DNA of 64,000 nt from Planctomycetota bacterium (GTDB lineage: Bacteria; Planctomycetota; Planctomycetia; Pirellulales; Pirellulaceae). Below are positions 9,843 to 18,284 of the stretch, in pieces (within the stretch, counting starts at the first letter, position 1; each line of letters opens with the position of its first letter). The stretch spans positions 124,001 to 188,000 of the forward strand of contig VGZC01000003.1 in NCBI GenBank assembly GCA_016872725.1, written 5' to 3'. The position numbers were made by a program, and so were the translations under genes. The notes below the pieces were generated by a model. It saw only the letters and a program-made list of their open reading frames with translations. It was not told the DNA's origin and did not search any database.

Positions 9843-9875
9843 GGCCCGGCAGGCGTCCGCCTCGCCTGCCGGGCC
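9843..9875 (+). promoter_or_regulatory. 13-bp perfect hairpin in the P-II leader
   Basis: GGCCCGGCAGGCG (9843-9855) and its exact complement (9863-9875) flank a 7-base loop. Flanking AAGGTC/TGGACCTT bases could extend the stem with a bulge. It lies about 35 bases after the predicted sigma-54 start site and about 150 bases before the P-II start. There is no T-run after it, so a simple intrinsic terminator is unlikely. It could be a leader structure, the processed end of the porin transcript, or a dispersed palindrome. Confidence 0.6.
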
Positions 9876-10026
9876 TGGACCTTTCGCATCACCGTCGCCT
9901 ATCTTCTTCCATGGACGGCGCTGACCGGCCTCGCGTCATGGCATGATGCCGACGGCCGCGGACGTCGATCCTCGGTGAATCGAACGGCCGACCGCCGACC
10001 AAGCGACCCGCGAGCGGATGTCCAAA

Positions 10027-10365
10027 ATGAAATTGATCATCGCCATCATCCAGCCAAGCCGGCTTGAAGCCGTCAAAGAGGCGCTCTCGGACGTCGAAGT
10101 CGTGCGGCTGACCGTCATGGACTGCCAGGGATTCGGAAGGCAAAAAGGGCAGACCGAGATCTATCGCGGCCACGAGTTGACGATCAACCTGGTGCGCAAA
10201 GTCCAATTGCAGATCGCGGTCAACGAAGAGTTCGTGAAACCGACCGTCGATGCCATCATCCAGGGCGGCCGAACGGGTGAAATCGGTGACGGAAAGGTCT
10301 TTATCCTCCCAATGGAGGATTGCATCCGCATTCGAACGGGTGAACGGGGTCCCGAGGCCATTTGA
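10027..10365 (+). CDS. glnB: P-II nitrogen regulatory protein (GlnB/GlnK family)
   Basis: 112-residue P-II signal protein that senses 2-oxoglutarate and ATP/ADP and controls nitrogen-assimilation targets by direct contact. Visible family features are the N-terminal MKLIIAIIQP strand, the T-loop region GFGRQKGQTEIYRGHE, the B-loop GRTGEIGDGK, and the C-terminal signature CIRIRTGERG. Starting at ATG 10027 puts the T-loop in canonical numbering; ATG 10018 would add MSK. Residue 51, the tyrosine uridylylated in proteobacterial P-II, is Leu here (YRGHEL). A sigma-54 promoter upstream suggests nitrogen control of expression. No amtB or glnA is adjacent. Confidence 0.92.
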   Translation: MKLIIAIIQPSRLEAVKEALSDVEVVRLTVMDCQGFGRQKGQTEIYRGHELTINLVRKVQLQIAVNEEFVKPTVDAIIQGGRTGEIGDGKVFILPMEDCIRIRTGERGPEAI

Positions 10366-10408
10366 AACGGCGCGCCTCGGTTTTTTTTCCGACGATCGAC
10401 GGCGCCGA

Positions 10409-11380
10409 TCATGGGCCGGGAGCCATGTCGAGCAGGACCGTGCCGCCGTCGGGTTCGAAACGCGTCGTACACTCGGCGGGGATGAGCGCCGTTTCGCCGA
10501 ATGCGATCGGGAAGCGGTTTCCAGGAAATACGACGTCGGCTCGGCCCTTCAAGACGGCCACCATGTGGAACCGGCCGTCGCCGCCCACCGCGCGCGGTTC
10601 GGTTCCCATAACGCGGTCCACGATGAAATAGGGACATGCGATCAATCGCTCGCGTCCCGGCTCGTCCGTCGGAACGGGCGTCACCCGTTCCACCGGACCA
10701 TGATCAAAATCGATCGCGCGAAGGCCTTGATCGATATGGAGCGTTCGCGGCCGGCCGCCGGGGCCGAGCCGATTCCAATCGAAGAGGCGGAATGTGGTGT
10801 CGCTCGATTGCTGGATCTCCGCGATCACCAGTCCGGCACCGATGGCGTGAACGACGCCGGCCGGCAGGAAGACACAGTCGCCGACTCGCGGTTCGATCGA
10901 GTGCAGGAACCGCTCGACGTCGCCGTGCCGAAGGGCCTTTTCGAAGGTCGACCGATCCGTTCCCGGTTCGAGTCCGGCGAAGATCCGCGAGCCGGGTTCC
11001 GCGTGGATCACGATCCACGCCTCGGTCTTTCCCAGGTCGGGCGGATCCAGGGTCGCGGCCATCGCGTCGCCGGGATGGACTTGGACCGAGAGGGGTCGCT
11101 GGGCGTCGAGGAATTTGAACAGGAGGGGGAATCGGTCGCCTCCCGACCGACGTCCGAGCAGTCTTTCGCCGTACTCGTTCCGCAGATCGGCGAGTCGCAT
11201 TCCGGCGAACGGCCCATCGCGCACGACGCTCTGATCCGGTCCGTGGTCGGCGACTTCCCAGCTCTCCGCGTAATCGTCGCCGGGACCGAGCGGTTTGCCG
11301 AGGATCGACTCGAGCCTTCGACCGCCCCACAGATAGCGGCGGAAAAAGGGTTCGAATCGCAATGGGCAAAGCGCGGTCAT
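10409..11380 (-). CDS. manA: mannose-6-phosphate isomerase, class I
   Basis: 323-residue zinc-dependent cupin isomerase interconverting fructose-6-phosphate and mannose-6-phosphate, feeding GDP-mannose and glycan synthesis. Zinc-site motifs are visible: QVHPGD, the Glu in GKTEAW, and GVVHAIG. The N-terminus FEPFFRRYLWGG is typical. The start at 11380 (MTALCPL) leaves the familiar N-terminus; ATG 11395 is also in frame. It converges on the P-II gene with a 43-base gap and diverges from tatC. Confidence 0.9.
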   Translation of the reverse strand: MTALCPLRFEPFFRRYLWGGRRLESILGKPLGPGDDYAESWEVADHGPDQSVVRDGPFAGMRLADLRNEYGERLLGRRSGGDRFPLLFKFLDAQRPLSVQVHPGDAMAATLDPPDLGKTEAWIVIHAEPGSRIFAGLEPGTDRSTFEKALRHGDVERFLHSIEPRVGDCVFLPAGVVHAIGAGLVIAEIQQSSDTTFRLFDWNRLGPGGRPRTLHIDQGLRAIDFDHGPVERVTPVPTDEPGRERLIACPYFIVDRVMGTEPRAVGGDGRFHMVAVLKGRADVVFPGNRFPIAFGETALIPAECTTRFEPDGGTVLLDMAPGP

Positions 11381-11403
11381 GGGAAGCCCGTCCACCGTGC
11401 GCG

Positions 11404-11432
11404 TTGTGGCCTATTCGGCGTGTAGGTATAAT
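11404..11432 (+). promoter_or_regulatory. probable sigma-70-type promoter for tatC
   Basis: TTGTGG (11404-11409), a 17-base spacer and a perfect TATAAT (11427-11432) lie about 150 bases upstream of the tatC start, in the gap between divergent manA and tatC. The -10 is exact and the spacing ideal; the -35 matches at three of six positions. Confidence 0.6.
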
Positions 11433-11580
11433 CGGGCGGAACGCGCGACCGCAACCCCGCCGTGCGGACCTCGTTGGGCACGATGCGGCGCTGCATGGCG
11501 GACAGCCGTGCTTTGGGCTTTCGGCCCGTTGATCGTTGCGGGGATTCCCGGCGGATTGTCCTGGCTGCAGGTGTGTATTC

Positions 11581-12663
11581 ATGGCGAAGCGGATGCGGGA
11601 AGAGGACTATTTCGCCCATACGACGATGACGTTCGGCGAGCACCTCGAGGAGTTGCGCAAGGTCCTCTTTCGCGCCGTCATCGGGCTCGGCATCGGGTTC
11701 CTCATCGGTCTCGCCGTCGCCAAGTACGTCGTTCGGTTCATAGAGCGGCCGCTCGAACGGGCCATGACGGAGTACTATGTCCGCCGCGACGCCGACGCGG
11801 CAAGCGACTCGCTCGTCGCCAGGGGCATGTCGAAGAGCGAGGCGGACGCCGTCGCCTCGAAGCTCGCCACCGAGATGATCCGACGCAACCTCACCTACAC
11901 GCAAATGTACATCGAGGCCGACGAAGTGCGGCGCGTCCACGGCGAACTGCTCCGGCTGATCGATCCTTCCGCGCCGAACGATCCGGGGAAGGCGGCCGAG
12001 CCCTCGCCGGAGGACGACACGAGCGGGCCGCCCAGTCTCGACGGCCGGATGATCCGCATCCGTGTTTGGTCGCCCGTCAAGGCCCAGATCACGGCGCTCA
12101 GCGCCGAGGAACCGTTCATGATCTGGCTCAAGGCCGCATTCGTGGCGGGGCTGGTCTTGTCGAGCCCGTATGTCTTCTATCAGATCTGGACGTTCATCGC
12201 GGCGGGCCTCTATCCGCACGAACAACGGTACATCCACGTCTTCTTGCCGTTCAGCATCGGACTGTTCATCCTCGGCGCGTCCACCGCGTTTTTCCTCGTG
12301 TTCGATCCGGTGCTCACATTCCTCATGGAATTCAATCGGAGCATGAACATCGATCCGGATCCCCGGATCACCAACTGGATCGGGTTCGTTCTGTTCCTGC
12401 CGCTCGGATTCGGCATCGCATTCCAGTTGCCGTTGGTCATGCTCTTCCTGCATCGGGTGGGCATCATTCCCATCGAAGCGATGCTCAGCAAGTGGCGCAT
12501 CGCCGTGCTCGCCATCTTCGTCATCTCGATGGTGCTGACGCCGGCCGATCCGATCAGCATGCTGGCGATGGCGATTCCGCTGACGTTTCTCTATTTCGTC
12601 GGGATCGTCATGTGCCGTTGGATGCCGACGATCGGAAAACGGTCCGATGAACTCGTCGCCTGA
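11581..12663 (+). CDS. tatC: Sec-independent protein translocase TatC
   Basis: 360-residue core receptor of the twin-arginine translocase, about 100 residues longer than E. coli TatC. The N-terminal HLEELRKVLFRAV is the signature that contacts Tat signal peptides. Six membrane segments can be placed: the first near residues 23-45, the rest from FMIWLKAAFVAGLVL onward. The LFLPLGFGIAFQLPLV and SKWRIAVLAIFVISMVLTPADP stretches are classic. The extra length is a hydrophilic loop (about 50-175) after TM1, facing the periplasm. Tat-type substrates are encoded in this window at 26.1-27.3 kb and 58.1-59.4 kb. No tatA is adjacent. The start gives MAKRMREED; an upstream in-frame ATG at 11536 is less likely. 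Confidence 0.93.
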   Translation: MAKRMREEDYFAHTTMTFGEHLEELRKVLFRAVIGLGIGFLIGLAVAKYVVRFIERPLERAMTEYYVRRDADAASDSLVARGMSKSEADAVASKLATEMIRRNLTYTQMYIEADEVRRVHGELLRLIDPSAPNDPGKAAEPSPEDDTSGPPSLDGRMIRIRVWSPVKAQITALSAEEPFMIWLKAAFVAGLVLSSPYVFYQIWTFIAAGLYPHEQRYIHVFLPFSIGLFILGASTAFFLVFDPVLTFLMEFNRSMNIDPDPRITNWIGFVLFLPLGFGIAFQLPLVMLFLHRVGIIPIEAMLSKWRIAVLAIFVISMVLTPADPISMLAMAIPLTFLYFVGIVMCRWMPTIGKRSDELVA

Positions 12664-12674
12664 CGCGGGCCGAA

Positions 12675-12944
12675 TCAGAGTCGCGACCACCAACTGTCGC
12701 GGAGCCACCGGCTGCGGACCGGCTCGGCAAGCGGTTTTTGGAATTCGCGGGGACGACCGCCGACAACCTCCGGCCCCAGATCCGAATCGGGGTAGGGGTC
12801 GTGCAGTGTCGCTTGGTACTGTTGATAGGGAGCCGTACCCGGACCGCCGAATCGAGGCCACGTGCATCCGGGCTGGGCAAGGAGTGTCGCGGCGCACACC
12901 GCGATCAGGATCCAGCGCCGGGCGGGCGTCGCGGGTGCGTCCAT
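12675..12944 (-). CDS. small planctomycete-type lipoprotein
   Basis: 89-residue predicted lipoprotein or secreted protein of unknown function. The N-terminus has Arg-Arg, then a hydrophobic stretch WILIAVCAATLLAQ and a Cys at residue 27 (QPGC, an imperfect lipobox). The mature part is short and proline-rich: QYQATLHDPYPDSD, then GPEVVGGRPREFQKP. The 'DPYP-D-GPEVVGGRPREF' core is, to my recollection, recurrent in small planctomycete membrane/secreted proteins. It converges on tatC with 11 bases between stops. Confidence 0.7.
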   Translation of the reverse strand: MDAPATPARRWILIAVCAATLLAQPGCTWPRFGGPGTAPYQQYQATLHDPYPDSDLGPEVVGGRPREFQKPLAEPVRSRWLRDSWWSRL

Positions 12945-13025
12945 CGGATATCGCCGATCGGTTGGGGGAGGAATCGTCGGATGGAACGTCGCACGACGCC
13001 CATCCGGGCAGGCACGCGGGGCGGG

Positions 13026-13055
13026 ATTATAGACGGAATATCCCCGTTTCACCAA
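13026..13055 (-). promoter_or_regulatory. probable promoter for the small lipoprotein
   Basis: On the minus strand, a perfect TATAAT (13031 to 13026) is preceded by TTGGTG (13055 to 13050) at 18-base spacing, about 80 bases before the lipoprotein start. The rest of the 368-base interval 12945-13312 has no credible gene, and no promoter was found there for rluB on the plus strand. Confidence 0.5.
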
Positions 13056-13312
13056 GGCGGATCCCGCAGCCCTGCATAAGCCATCGACCGGATCCGCAAA
13101 ACGCCTCCATTCGGGGACTCCCGTTTTCTGAGCCTTCGGCGCCGGGCCGCGGCCGTTTTCGAACGACGTACCGATTGCGTCGATTGGCGCGGCCGTGGCC
13201 TCGCGGGCCCTGGTCCCCGATCGTCGCCGGACGCTAAGATGGAGCGCGTTCCACCGACGCGGACCCGTCCCACGCTTGCGCACGACTTCCCCTCCCAACG
13301 GAACCACCGACC

Positions 13313-14224
13313 GTGCCTCCATCACCCAAACGCCGCGACCCCCGCCCAGGCAAGGGGCGAAAGAAACCAAAAGACGGGAGTTCCGGGCGTCGGGCCGTGC
13401 GACGCCCGGCGCGATCGAGCGGCGCGTCGGGCGAGGGTTCGGCGCAGCGGGTGCAAAAAGTCCTGGCGGCCGCCGGGCTGGGAAGCCGGCGGCAGTGCGA
13501 GGAGCTGATCATCGAGGGTCGCGTCGAGATCGACGGCAAGACGGCCGAGCTCGGAAGTCGCGCCGATCCGATGCGTCAAGAGATCCGGGTCGACGGAACC
13601 AAATTGGCTCGACCTGAGCGAGTCTATTACGCGTTGAACAAGCCGCCGGGCGTGGTATGCACCAATCACGATCCGGCCGGCAGGGCGCGGGTCATCGATC
13701 TGGTGCCTTCGCCGAGTCGGCTGTTCGCGATCGGCAGATTGGATCGAGCGAGCGAGGGGCTGATCCTGCTGACGAACGACGGCGAGTTCGCGAACACGGT
13801 GGCCCATCCGCGACACGAGATCGAGAAGATTTATCGGGTCATTGTTGCGGGCGCCATCGAGGATGCGAGCATCCGCAAGCTGCTCAAGGGAATTCACTTG
13901 GCGGAAGGAGTCGCCCGCGCGAAGTCGGTTCGGATTCGCAAGAAGCACAAGCAGAGCACGGAGCTCGAGCTGGTATTGGCCGAGGGTCGGAACCGGGAGA
14001 TCCGACGCGTTCTTGCGCGGCTTGGGCACAAGGTGATGCGGATCCGACGCATCGCGATCGGACCATTGCGCCTGGGCGAAATGCCGGTTGGCGCGTATCG
14101 GCCGCTTGCCAAGCGCGAGATCGCCGCGATGAAGGCCGCGGCGGCGCGCCCGGACGATCGGCCCCGAACGCCGCGCGGCGTTCAACGGGACGGAGTTCCC
14201 GGGCGAACCGGCGAGGGCCTGTGA
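13313..14224 (+). CDS. rluB: pseudouridine synthase, RluB/RsuA family
   Basis: 303-residue RNA pseudouridine synthase that modifies ribosomal RNA. A basic, disordered N-terminus of about 45 residues precedes an S4 RNA-binding domain (RVQKVLAAAGLGSRRQCEELI). The catalytic domain follows: LNKPPGVVCT, and GRLDRASEGLILLTNDG, where the Asp in GRLD is the nucleophile. EGRNREIRRVLARLGHKVMRI fits the large-subunit RluB/RluE branch. It starts with GTG 13313. Its TGA stop overlaps the GTG start of pyrK (GTGA), indicating an operon. Confidence 0.9.
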   Translation: MPPSPKRRDPRPGKGRKKPKDGSSGRRAVRRPARSSGASGEGSAQRVQKVLAAAGLGSRRQCEELIIEGRVEIDGKTAELGSRADPMRQEIRVDGTKLARPERVYYALNKPPGVVCTNHDPAGRARVIDLVPSPSRLFAIGRLDRASEGLILLTNDGEFANTVAHPRHEIEKIYRVIVAGAIEDASIRKLLKGIHLAEGVARAKSVRIRKKHKQSTELELVLAEGRNREIRRVLARLGHKVMRIRRIAIGPLRLGEMPVGAYRPLAKREIAAMKAAAARPDDRPRTPRGVQRDGVPGRTGEGL

Positions 14225-15141
14225 TCGTGATCGATTCCGACCGGCAGACACCGCGATACGCCGACACGTTGGTGCACGCGTCGGTCCCGATCGTTTCCAA
14301 TGAGAGGATCGCGTTCGACACATATCGCTTGCGGTTTCACTGCGCCGAGATGGCGACCCGGTTCGTGCCCGGTCAATTCCTGATGGTCCGGATCGACGGA
14401 TGCCAGGATCCGCTCCTGGGGCGTCCGTTCGCCCTTTTTGACACGGTCTTGGACGCCGAGGAGCGTCCGATCGGTATCGACGTGGTCTACCTTGTGAAAG
14501 GAAAACTCACCTCGCGCCTCGCGAAGCTCGAACGGGGCGCGGTCCTGGGCGTCTGGGGGCCGCTCGGCAACGGGTTTGCTCCGGTCGCCGCGCGCCGGCT
14601 CATCATGGCGGCGGGAGGGATCGGCCAAACGCCGTTCTTGGCGCTGGGACGCGAGTCGCTCGGACGACGCGCGTACGGAACGCCCGCGCGGCCGATACTC
14701 GACGTGCCCGACGTGATCTTGCTCTACGGAGCGCGCAGCGCGGATCGGCTCGCCGGCGTCGACGCGTTCCGTGACGCGGGGATCGACGTGCGGATCGCGA
14801 CCGAGGATGGCTCGGCGGGACATCGCGGTCGAGTCACCGAGTTGCTCGAAGCGTGTTTGGCCGAGTCCGCGTCGGCGCGGGGCGGCGTTCAGGTGGTCGC
14901 GTGCGGCCCCGACCCGATGCTCGAAGCGGTCAGCCGATTGACGCGCGAGGCGCGTGTCGCGTGCCGCGTGTCGCTGGAGACGCCGATGGCCTGCGGCATC
15001 GGCATCTGCTTCTCGTGCGTCGCGCGGGTGCGCGACGGCGAGGGATGGGACTACCGGAGGACGTGCGTCGAAGGTCCCGTGTTCGCCGCCGATTCGATTG
15101 TCTGGTCGGTGAAACCGGGCGGGAGGAACGACCGTGCCTAG
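14221..15141 (+). CDS. pyrK: dihydroorotate dehydrogenase electron-transfer subunit (PyrK type)
   Basis: 306-residue flavin/iron-sulfur reductase subunit. The FAD-binding beta barrel has VPGQFLMVRI and LLGRPFALFD. The nucleotide-binding domain has AAGGIGQTPFLAL and ends with VACGPDPMLEAV. The C-terminus has the PyrK-type [2Fe-2S] cluster: C-x4-C-x2-C in ACGIGICFSC, then Cys in YRRTCVEGP. In class 1B systems it passes electrons from PyrD to NAD+. pyrD is not in the window, so the partner must be elsewhere. The GTG start overlaps the rluB stop; its stop lies inside the nagA start region. Confidence 0.88.
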   Translation: MIVIDSDRQTPRYADTLVHASVPIVSNERIAFDTYRLRFHCAEMATRFVPGQFLMVRIDGCQDPLLGRPFALFDTVLDAEERPIGIDVVYLVKGKLTSRLAKLERGAVLGVWGPLGNGFAPVAARRLIMAAGGIGQTPFLALGRESLGRRAYGTPARPILDVPDVILLYGARSADRLAGVDAFRDAGIDVRIATEDGSAGHRGRVTELLEACLAESASARGGVQVVACGPDPMLEAVSRLTREARVACRVSLETPMACGIGICFSCVARVRDGEGWDYRRTCVEGPVFAADSIVWSVKPGGRNDRA

Positions 15142-16339
15142 CGTACTCGCGCGGCGTTACGACGACGAACAACCGTGCGTCGCGCACTGGGATGCCGGGT
15201 ACTGGACGTCGGTCCGGCGCGCGACGCCGAGCGAGCTCCGCGCCGTCTCCGTCGCCGTCGAGGGTCTGCCCTATCTGGCGCCCGGACTCGTCGACCTGCA
15301 GATCAACGGATATCAAGGCCGCACGTTCACCGATCCGACGCGCCGCTTGACGGTCGACGACGTATGGGAGATGACGCGCGCGTTGGCCGCGGACGGCATC
15401 ACGTCCTATTGTCCGACATTGACGACCCACGCGCGCGCGACGTTGCTCCACGGAGTCGCCGTGATCGCGTCGGCGTTCGCCGATTCGGACGCGCATCGAT
15501 CCTGTTTCGCCGGGATCCACCTCGAAGGGCCTTACATTTCCGCCGAGGACGGGCCCCGGGGCGCGCATCCGGCCGAGCATTGCCGAGCGCCCGATTGGGG
15601 CGAGTTCGAGGTCCTCCAGGAGGCGGCGCGGGGGACGATCCGCATCGTGACACTGTCGCCCGAATACCCGGGCGCGTGCGGTTTCATCGAGCGTCTTGTC
15701 GAGCGGGGCGTGCTGGTCGCGATCGGCCATACGGGCGCGGCGTGCGAACAGATCGCGGATGCCGTTTCCGCCGGCGCTCGATTGAGTACGCATTTGGGGA
15801 ACGGCGCGCACGCGCGCATCCGGCGGCATCCGAATTACATTTGGGAGCAACTGGCCGACGACCGGCTGACGGCCAGTTTGATCGTGGATGGACACCATCT
15901 GCCGCCGTCGGTCGTCCGCTCGTTCGTTCGCTCGAAGACGGCCGAACGGTGCGTGCTGGTGAGCGACATCACGTCGCTGGGAGGCATGCCTCCCGGCCGA
16001 TATGAAACGGGTCTTGGCGCCGTGGAAGTGCTCGATGACGGCCGACTGGTCGTCGCGGGTCAGCGGGAGTTCCTCGCCGGCGCGGCGCGTCCCATGCTCG
16101 ACGCGATCCGCAACGTGATGCGTTTCGCGGGAGTGGGGCGGGCGGAGGCGATCGACATGGCGAGCACGCGGCCCGCGCGGCTCGTCGGTGCCGCGGTCCC
16201 CCGGCTCGAGCCGGGCGCGCCGGCCGATTTTGTGCTGTTTGATCCGCGCGCGTTCGACGCCGACGCCGGAACGGACCCGCCGCGCGTCGCGGCGACGTAC
16301 CGCCGAGGCCTTCCGGTCTATCAAGCGAACGCGTCCTGA
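15134..16339 (+). CDS. nagA: N-acetylglucosamine-6-phosphate deacetylase
   Basis: 401-residue amidohydrolase-superfamily enzyme converting GlcNAc-6-phosphate to glucosamine-6-phosphate plus acetate, in amino-sugar catabolism and wall recycling. NagA motifs are visible: PGLVDLQINGYQG, HLEGPYISAEDGPRGAHP (metal-binding Glu), AIGHTGA, STHLGNGAHARI (metal-site His), and the catalytic Asp in LVSDITSLGG. The start is GTG 15134, overlapping the last eight bases of pyrK. nagB is not adjacent. Confidence 0.88.
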   Translation: MPSVLARRYDDEQPCVAHWDAGYWTSVRRATPSELRAVSVAVEGLPYLAPGLVDLQINGYQGRTFTDPTRRLTVDDVWEMTRALAADGITSYCPTLTTHARATLLHGVAVIASAFADSDAHRSCFAGIHLEGPYISAEDGPRGAHPAEHCRAPDWGEFEVLQEAARGTIRIVTLSPEYPGACGFIERLVERGVLVAIGHTGAACEQIADAVSAGARLSTHLGNGAHARIRRHPNYIWEQLADDRLTASLIVDGHHLPPSVVRSFVRSKTAERCVLVSDITSLGGMPPGRYETGLGAVEVLDDGRLVVAGQREFLAGAARPMLDAIRNVMRFAGVGRAEAIDMASTRPARLVGAAVPRLEPGAPADFVLFDPRAFDADAGTDPPRVAATYRRGLPVYQANAS

Positions 16340-16415
16340 ATGGACTACAATGCGTTCATGGGTCGGGAACGCATTCCGCGCGGCGCGTCCCCGCGGCCAT
16401 CGCCGGTCGGCATTC

Positions 16416-18107
16416 ATGAAGCTCACATCGATCCCCCAACTGTACCGGAATCTGAAACGGTGGACGGAAATCCTCACCGTGCTCAGCAAGTATGGACTCG
16501 CCGATTGGCTCAGCCACAGCAACGTCACGTTTGTCCGCGACCAGCTTAAGGACCGGCAGGGGCAGAGCCTCGCGCGATTGACGCAGGAGCGGCGGATCCG
16601 GATGGCCCTTTCCGAGCTTGGTCCGACGTTTATCAAGATCGGACAGCTCCTGAGCACGCGGCCGGATATCGTCGGGATCGCGCTCGCCGAGGAGTTGAGG
16701 CAATTGCAGTGCGACGCGCCCGCCGATCCGCCCGACGTCGTGCGACGGACGTTGCAGCAGGAACTAGGCTTGCCCATCGACGATCTCTTCGCGTCGTTCT
16801 CCGACATTCCCATCGCGTCGGCATCGATCGGCCAGGCGCATCTCGCGCGGTTGCCCGACGGCCGACAGGTCGTTGTGAAGGTTCAGCACGCGGGCATCGA
16901 GCGGATGGTGCAGGAGGACCTCGAAATCCTCGCCGGGCTCGCGGCGCTCGCCGAGCGGCTTCCCGAGTTCGCGCCGTACCGGCCGGCGGCCACGGTGGCC
17001 GAATTGAGCCGAACGCTGCGGCGCGAACTCGACTTTGGGCGCGAGGAGCGCAACATCCAGCAGTTCGTCTTCCAGTTCCGGGATGATCCGACGATCCGTT
17101 TTCCCGTGCCCCGCTCGGAATTCTGCACGTCGCGCGTGCTCACCATGGAATACCTCGAGGGCATTCCGTTGAACGAGCCGAGCCGGCTTCGGGCATCGGG
17201 CCTGGATCTCGAAGTGCTGGCGCGGCGCGGCGGCGATCTGTTCCTGTGGATGATCTTCAGTCTGGGCTTTTACCATGCCGATCCGCATCCGGGGAACATC
17301 CTGGTGATGCCCGGCAACGTCATCGGCCTGCTCGACTTCGGAATGGTGGGTCGCATCGAGGAACGTCTGCGCGAGGAGATCGAGGAGATGCTCGCGTCGA
17401 TCGTTCGCCACGACGTCGTCGTGCTCGCCGGATTGATCCGCCGCGTGTGCGACGCGCCGCCCGACCTGGATGGGAACGCGTTTGCGAACGACCTCGCCGA
17501 CTTCGTCGGCAACTACGCCAACCAATCGCTCGACCATTTCCATCTCGACCGCGTGCTCACCGACATGATCGAGATCCTCCACACGCATCACATCACGCTT
17601 CCGCCCCAAGTGGGTCTCCTGATCAAGGCCCTCGTCACGCTCGACGGGACGACCCGCGCGTTGAGTCCGGCGATCAGCCTGATGGAGATGATGCGCCCGT
17701 TCCATCGCCGGATGGTGCTTCGCCGTCTTTCGCCCCGGCACCGTCTCAAGAAACTCCGCCGGACACTGCTTTCCCTCGAACGGCTCGCCGAGGTCCTTCC
17801 GGGCCGGATCGTCGAGATCCTCGAACAGGTGCAGTCGGGCAAGTTCGACGTGCACCTGGACCATCGCGGGCTCGAACCGTCCGTCAACCGACTCGTGCTC
17901 GGCATGTTGGCCAGCGCCCTGTTTCTCGGCTCGACCCTCTTGCTGAGTCAGGAGGTGCCGCCGCTCCTCTTTCGGGACGCGGGAGGCTGGTACGGGATCG
18001 AGCGGGTTTCGCTGCCGGGCATCGCGGGATGCGCGATCGCCCTGTTGCTCGGCCTTCGACTGCTGCGCGCGATCGGCAAGTCGGGCCATCTTGACCGGCG
18101 ATCGTAG
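16416..18107 (+). CDS. ubiB: UbiB/ABC1 (AarF) family atypical kinase
   Basis: 563-residue ABC1/ADCK-family protein, linked to quinone biosynthesis as an atypical kinase or ATPase. Signature elements are the KxGQ motif in GPTFIKIGQLLSTRPD, the Ala-rich nucleotide loop in PIASASIGQAHLA, and the metal-binding region GFYHADPHPGNILV followed by GLLDFGMVGR. Two C-terminal membrane helices (LGMLASALFLGSTLLL and AGCAIALLLGLRLL) anchor it, as in the family. The start at 16416 gives MKLTSIPQLYRN. TACAAT at 16346-16351 could be a -10 but lacks a good -35. Confidence 0.9.
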   Translation: MKLTSIPQLYRNLKRWTEILTVLSKYGLADWLSHSNVTFVRDQLKDRQGQSLARLTQERRIRMALSELGPTFIKIGQLLSTRPDIVGIALAEELRQLQCDAPADPPDVVRRTLQQELGLPIDDLFASFSDIPIASASIGQAHLARLPDGRQVVVKVQHAGIERMVQEDLEILAGLAALAERLPEFAPYRPAATVAELSRTLRRELDFGREERNIQQFVFQFRDDPTIRFPVPRSEFCTSRVLTMEYLEGIPLNEPSRLRASGLDLEVLARRGGDLFLWMIFSLGFYHADPHPGNILVMPGNVIGLLDFGMVGRIEERLREEIEEMLASIVRHDVVVLAGLIRRVCDAPPDLDGNAFANDLADFVGNYANQSLDHFHLDRVLTDMIEILHTHHITLPPQVGLLIKALVTLDGTTRALSPAISLMEMMRPFHRRMVLRRLSPRHRLKKLRRTLLSLERLAEVLPGRIVEILEQVQSGKFDVHLDHRGLEPSVNRLVLGMLASALFLGSTLLLSQEVPPLLFRDAGGWYGIERVSLPGIAGCAIALLLGLRLLRAIGKSGHLDRRS

Positions 18108-18131
18108 GGACGTCCGAGCGGAACGCCGCGA

Positions 18132-18284
18132 TCAGGCTTCGACCGAGTGCCGGTCGGCGATGAGGCCCGATTCGCGTGCCGAGGCGATCGCGGCCTCGAC
18201 CCGCGCGTTCAAGGCGTCGAGTTGAGCCAGCAGGTCATCCTGACGCGCGTCGAGTTCGGCCAGGAGGTGGCATTCGGCGGTCAT
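18132..18284 (-). CDS. small coiled-coil protein of unknown function
   Basis: 50-residue hydrophilic protein predicted to be one helix: LLAELDARQDDLLAQLDAL, then NARVEAAIASARESG. Heptad-like Leu spacing suggests a short coiled coil. Similar tiny proteins occur beside housekeeping genes in planctomycetes, to my recollection, but no function is known to me. The ATG at 18284 has only a weak upstream AGG. It converges on the UbiB gene with 24 bases between stops. Confidence 0.5.
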   Translation of the reverse strand: MTAECHLLAELDARQDDLLAQLDALNARVEAAIASARESGLIADRHSVEA

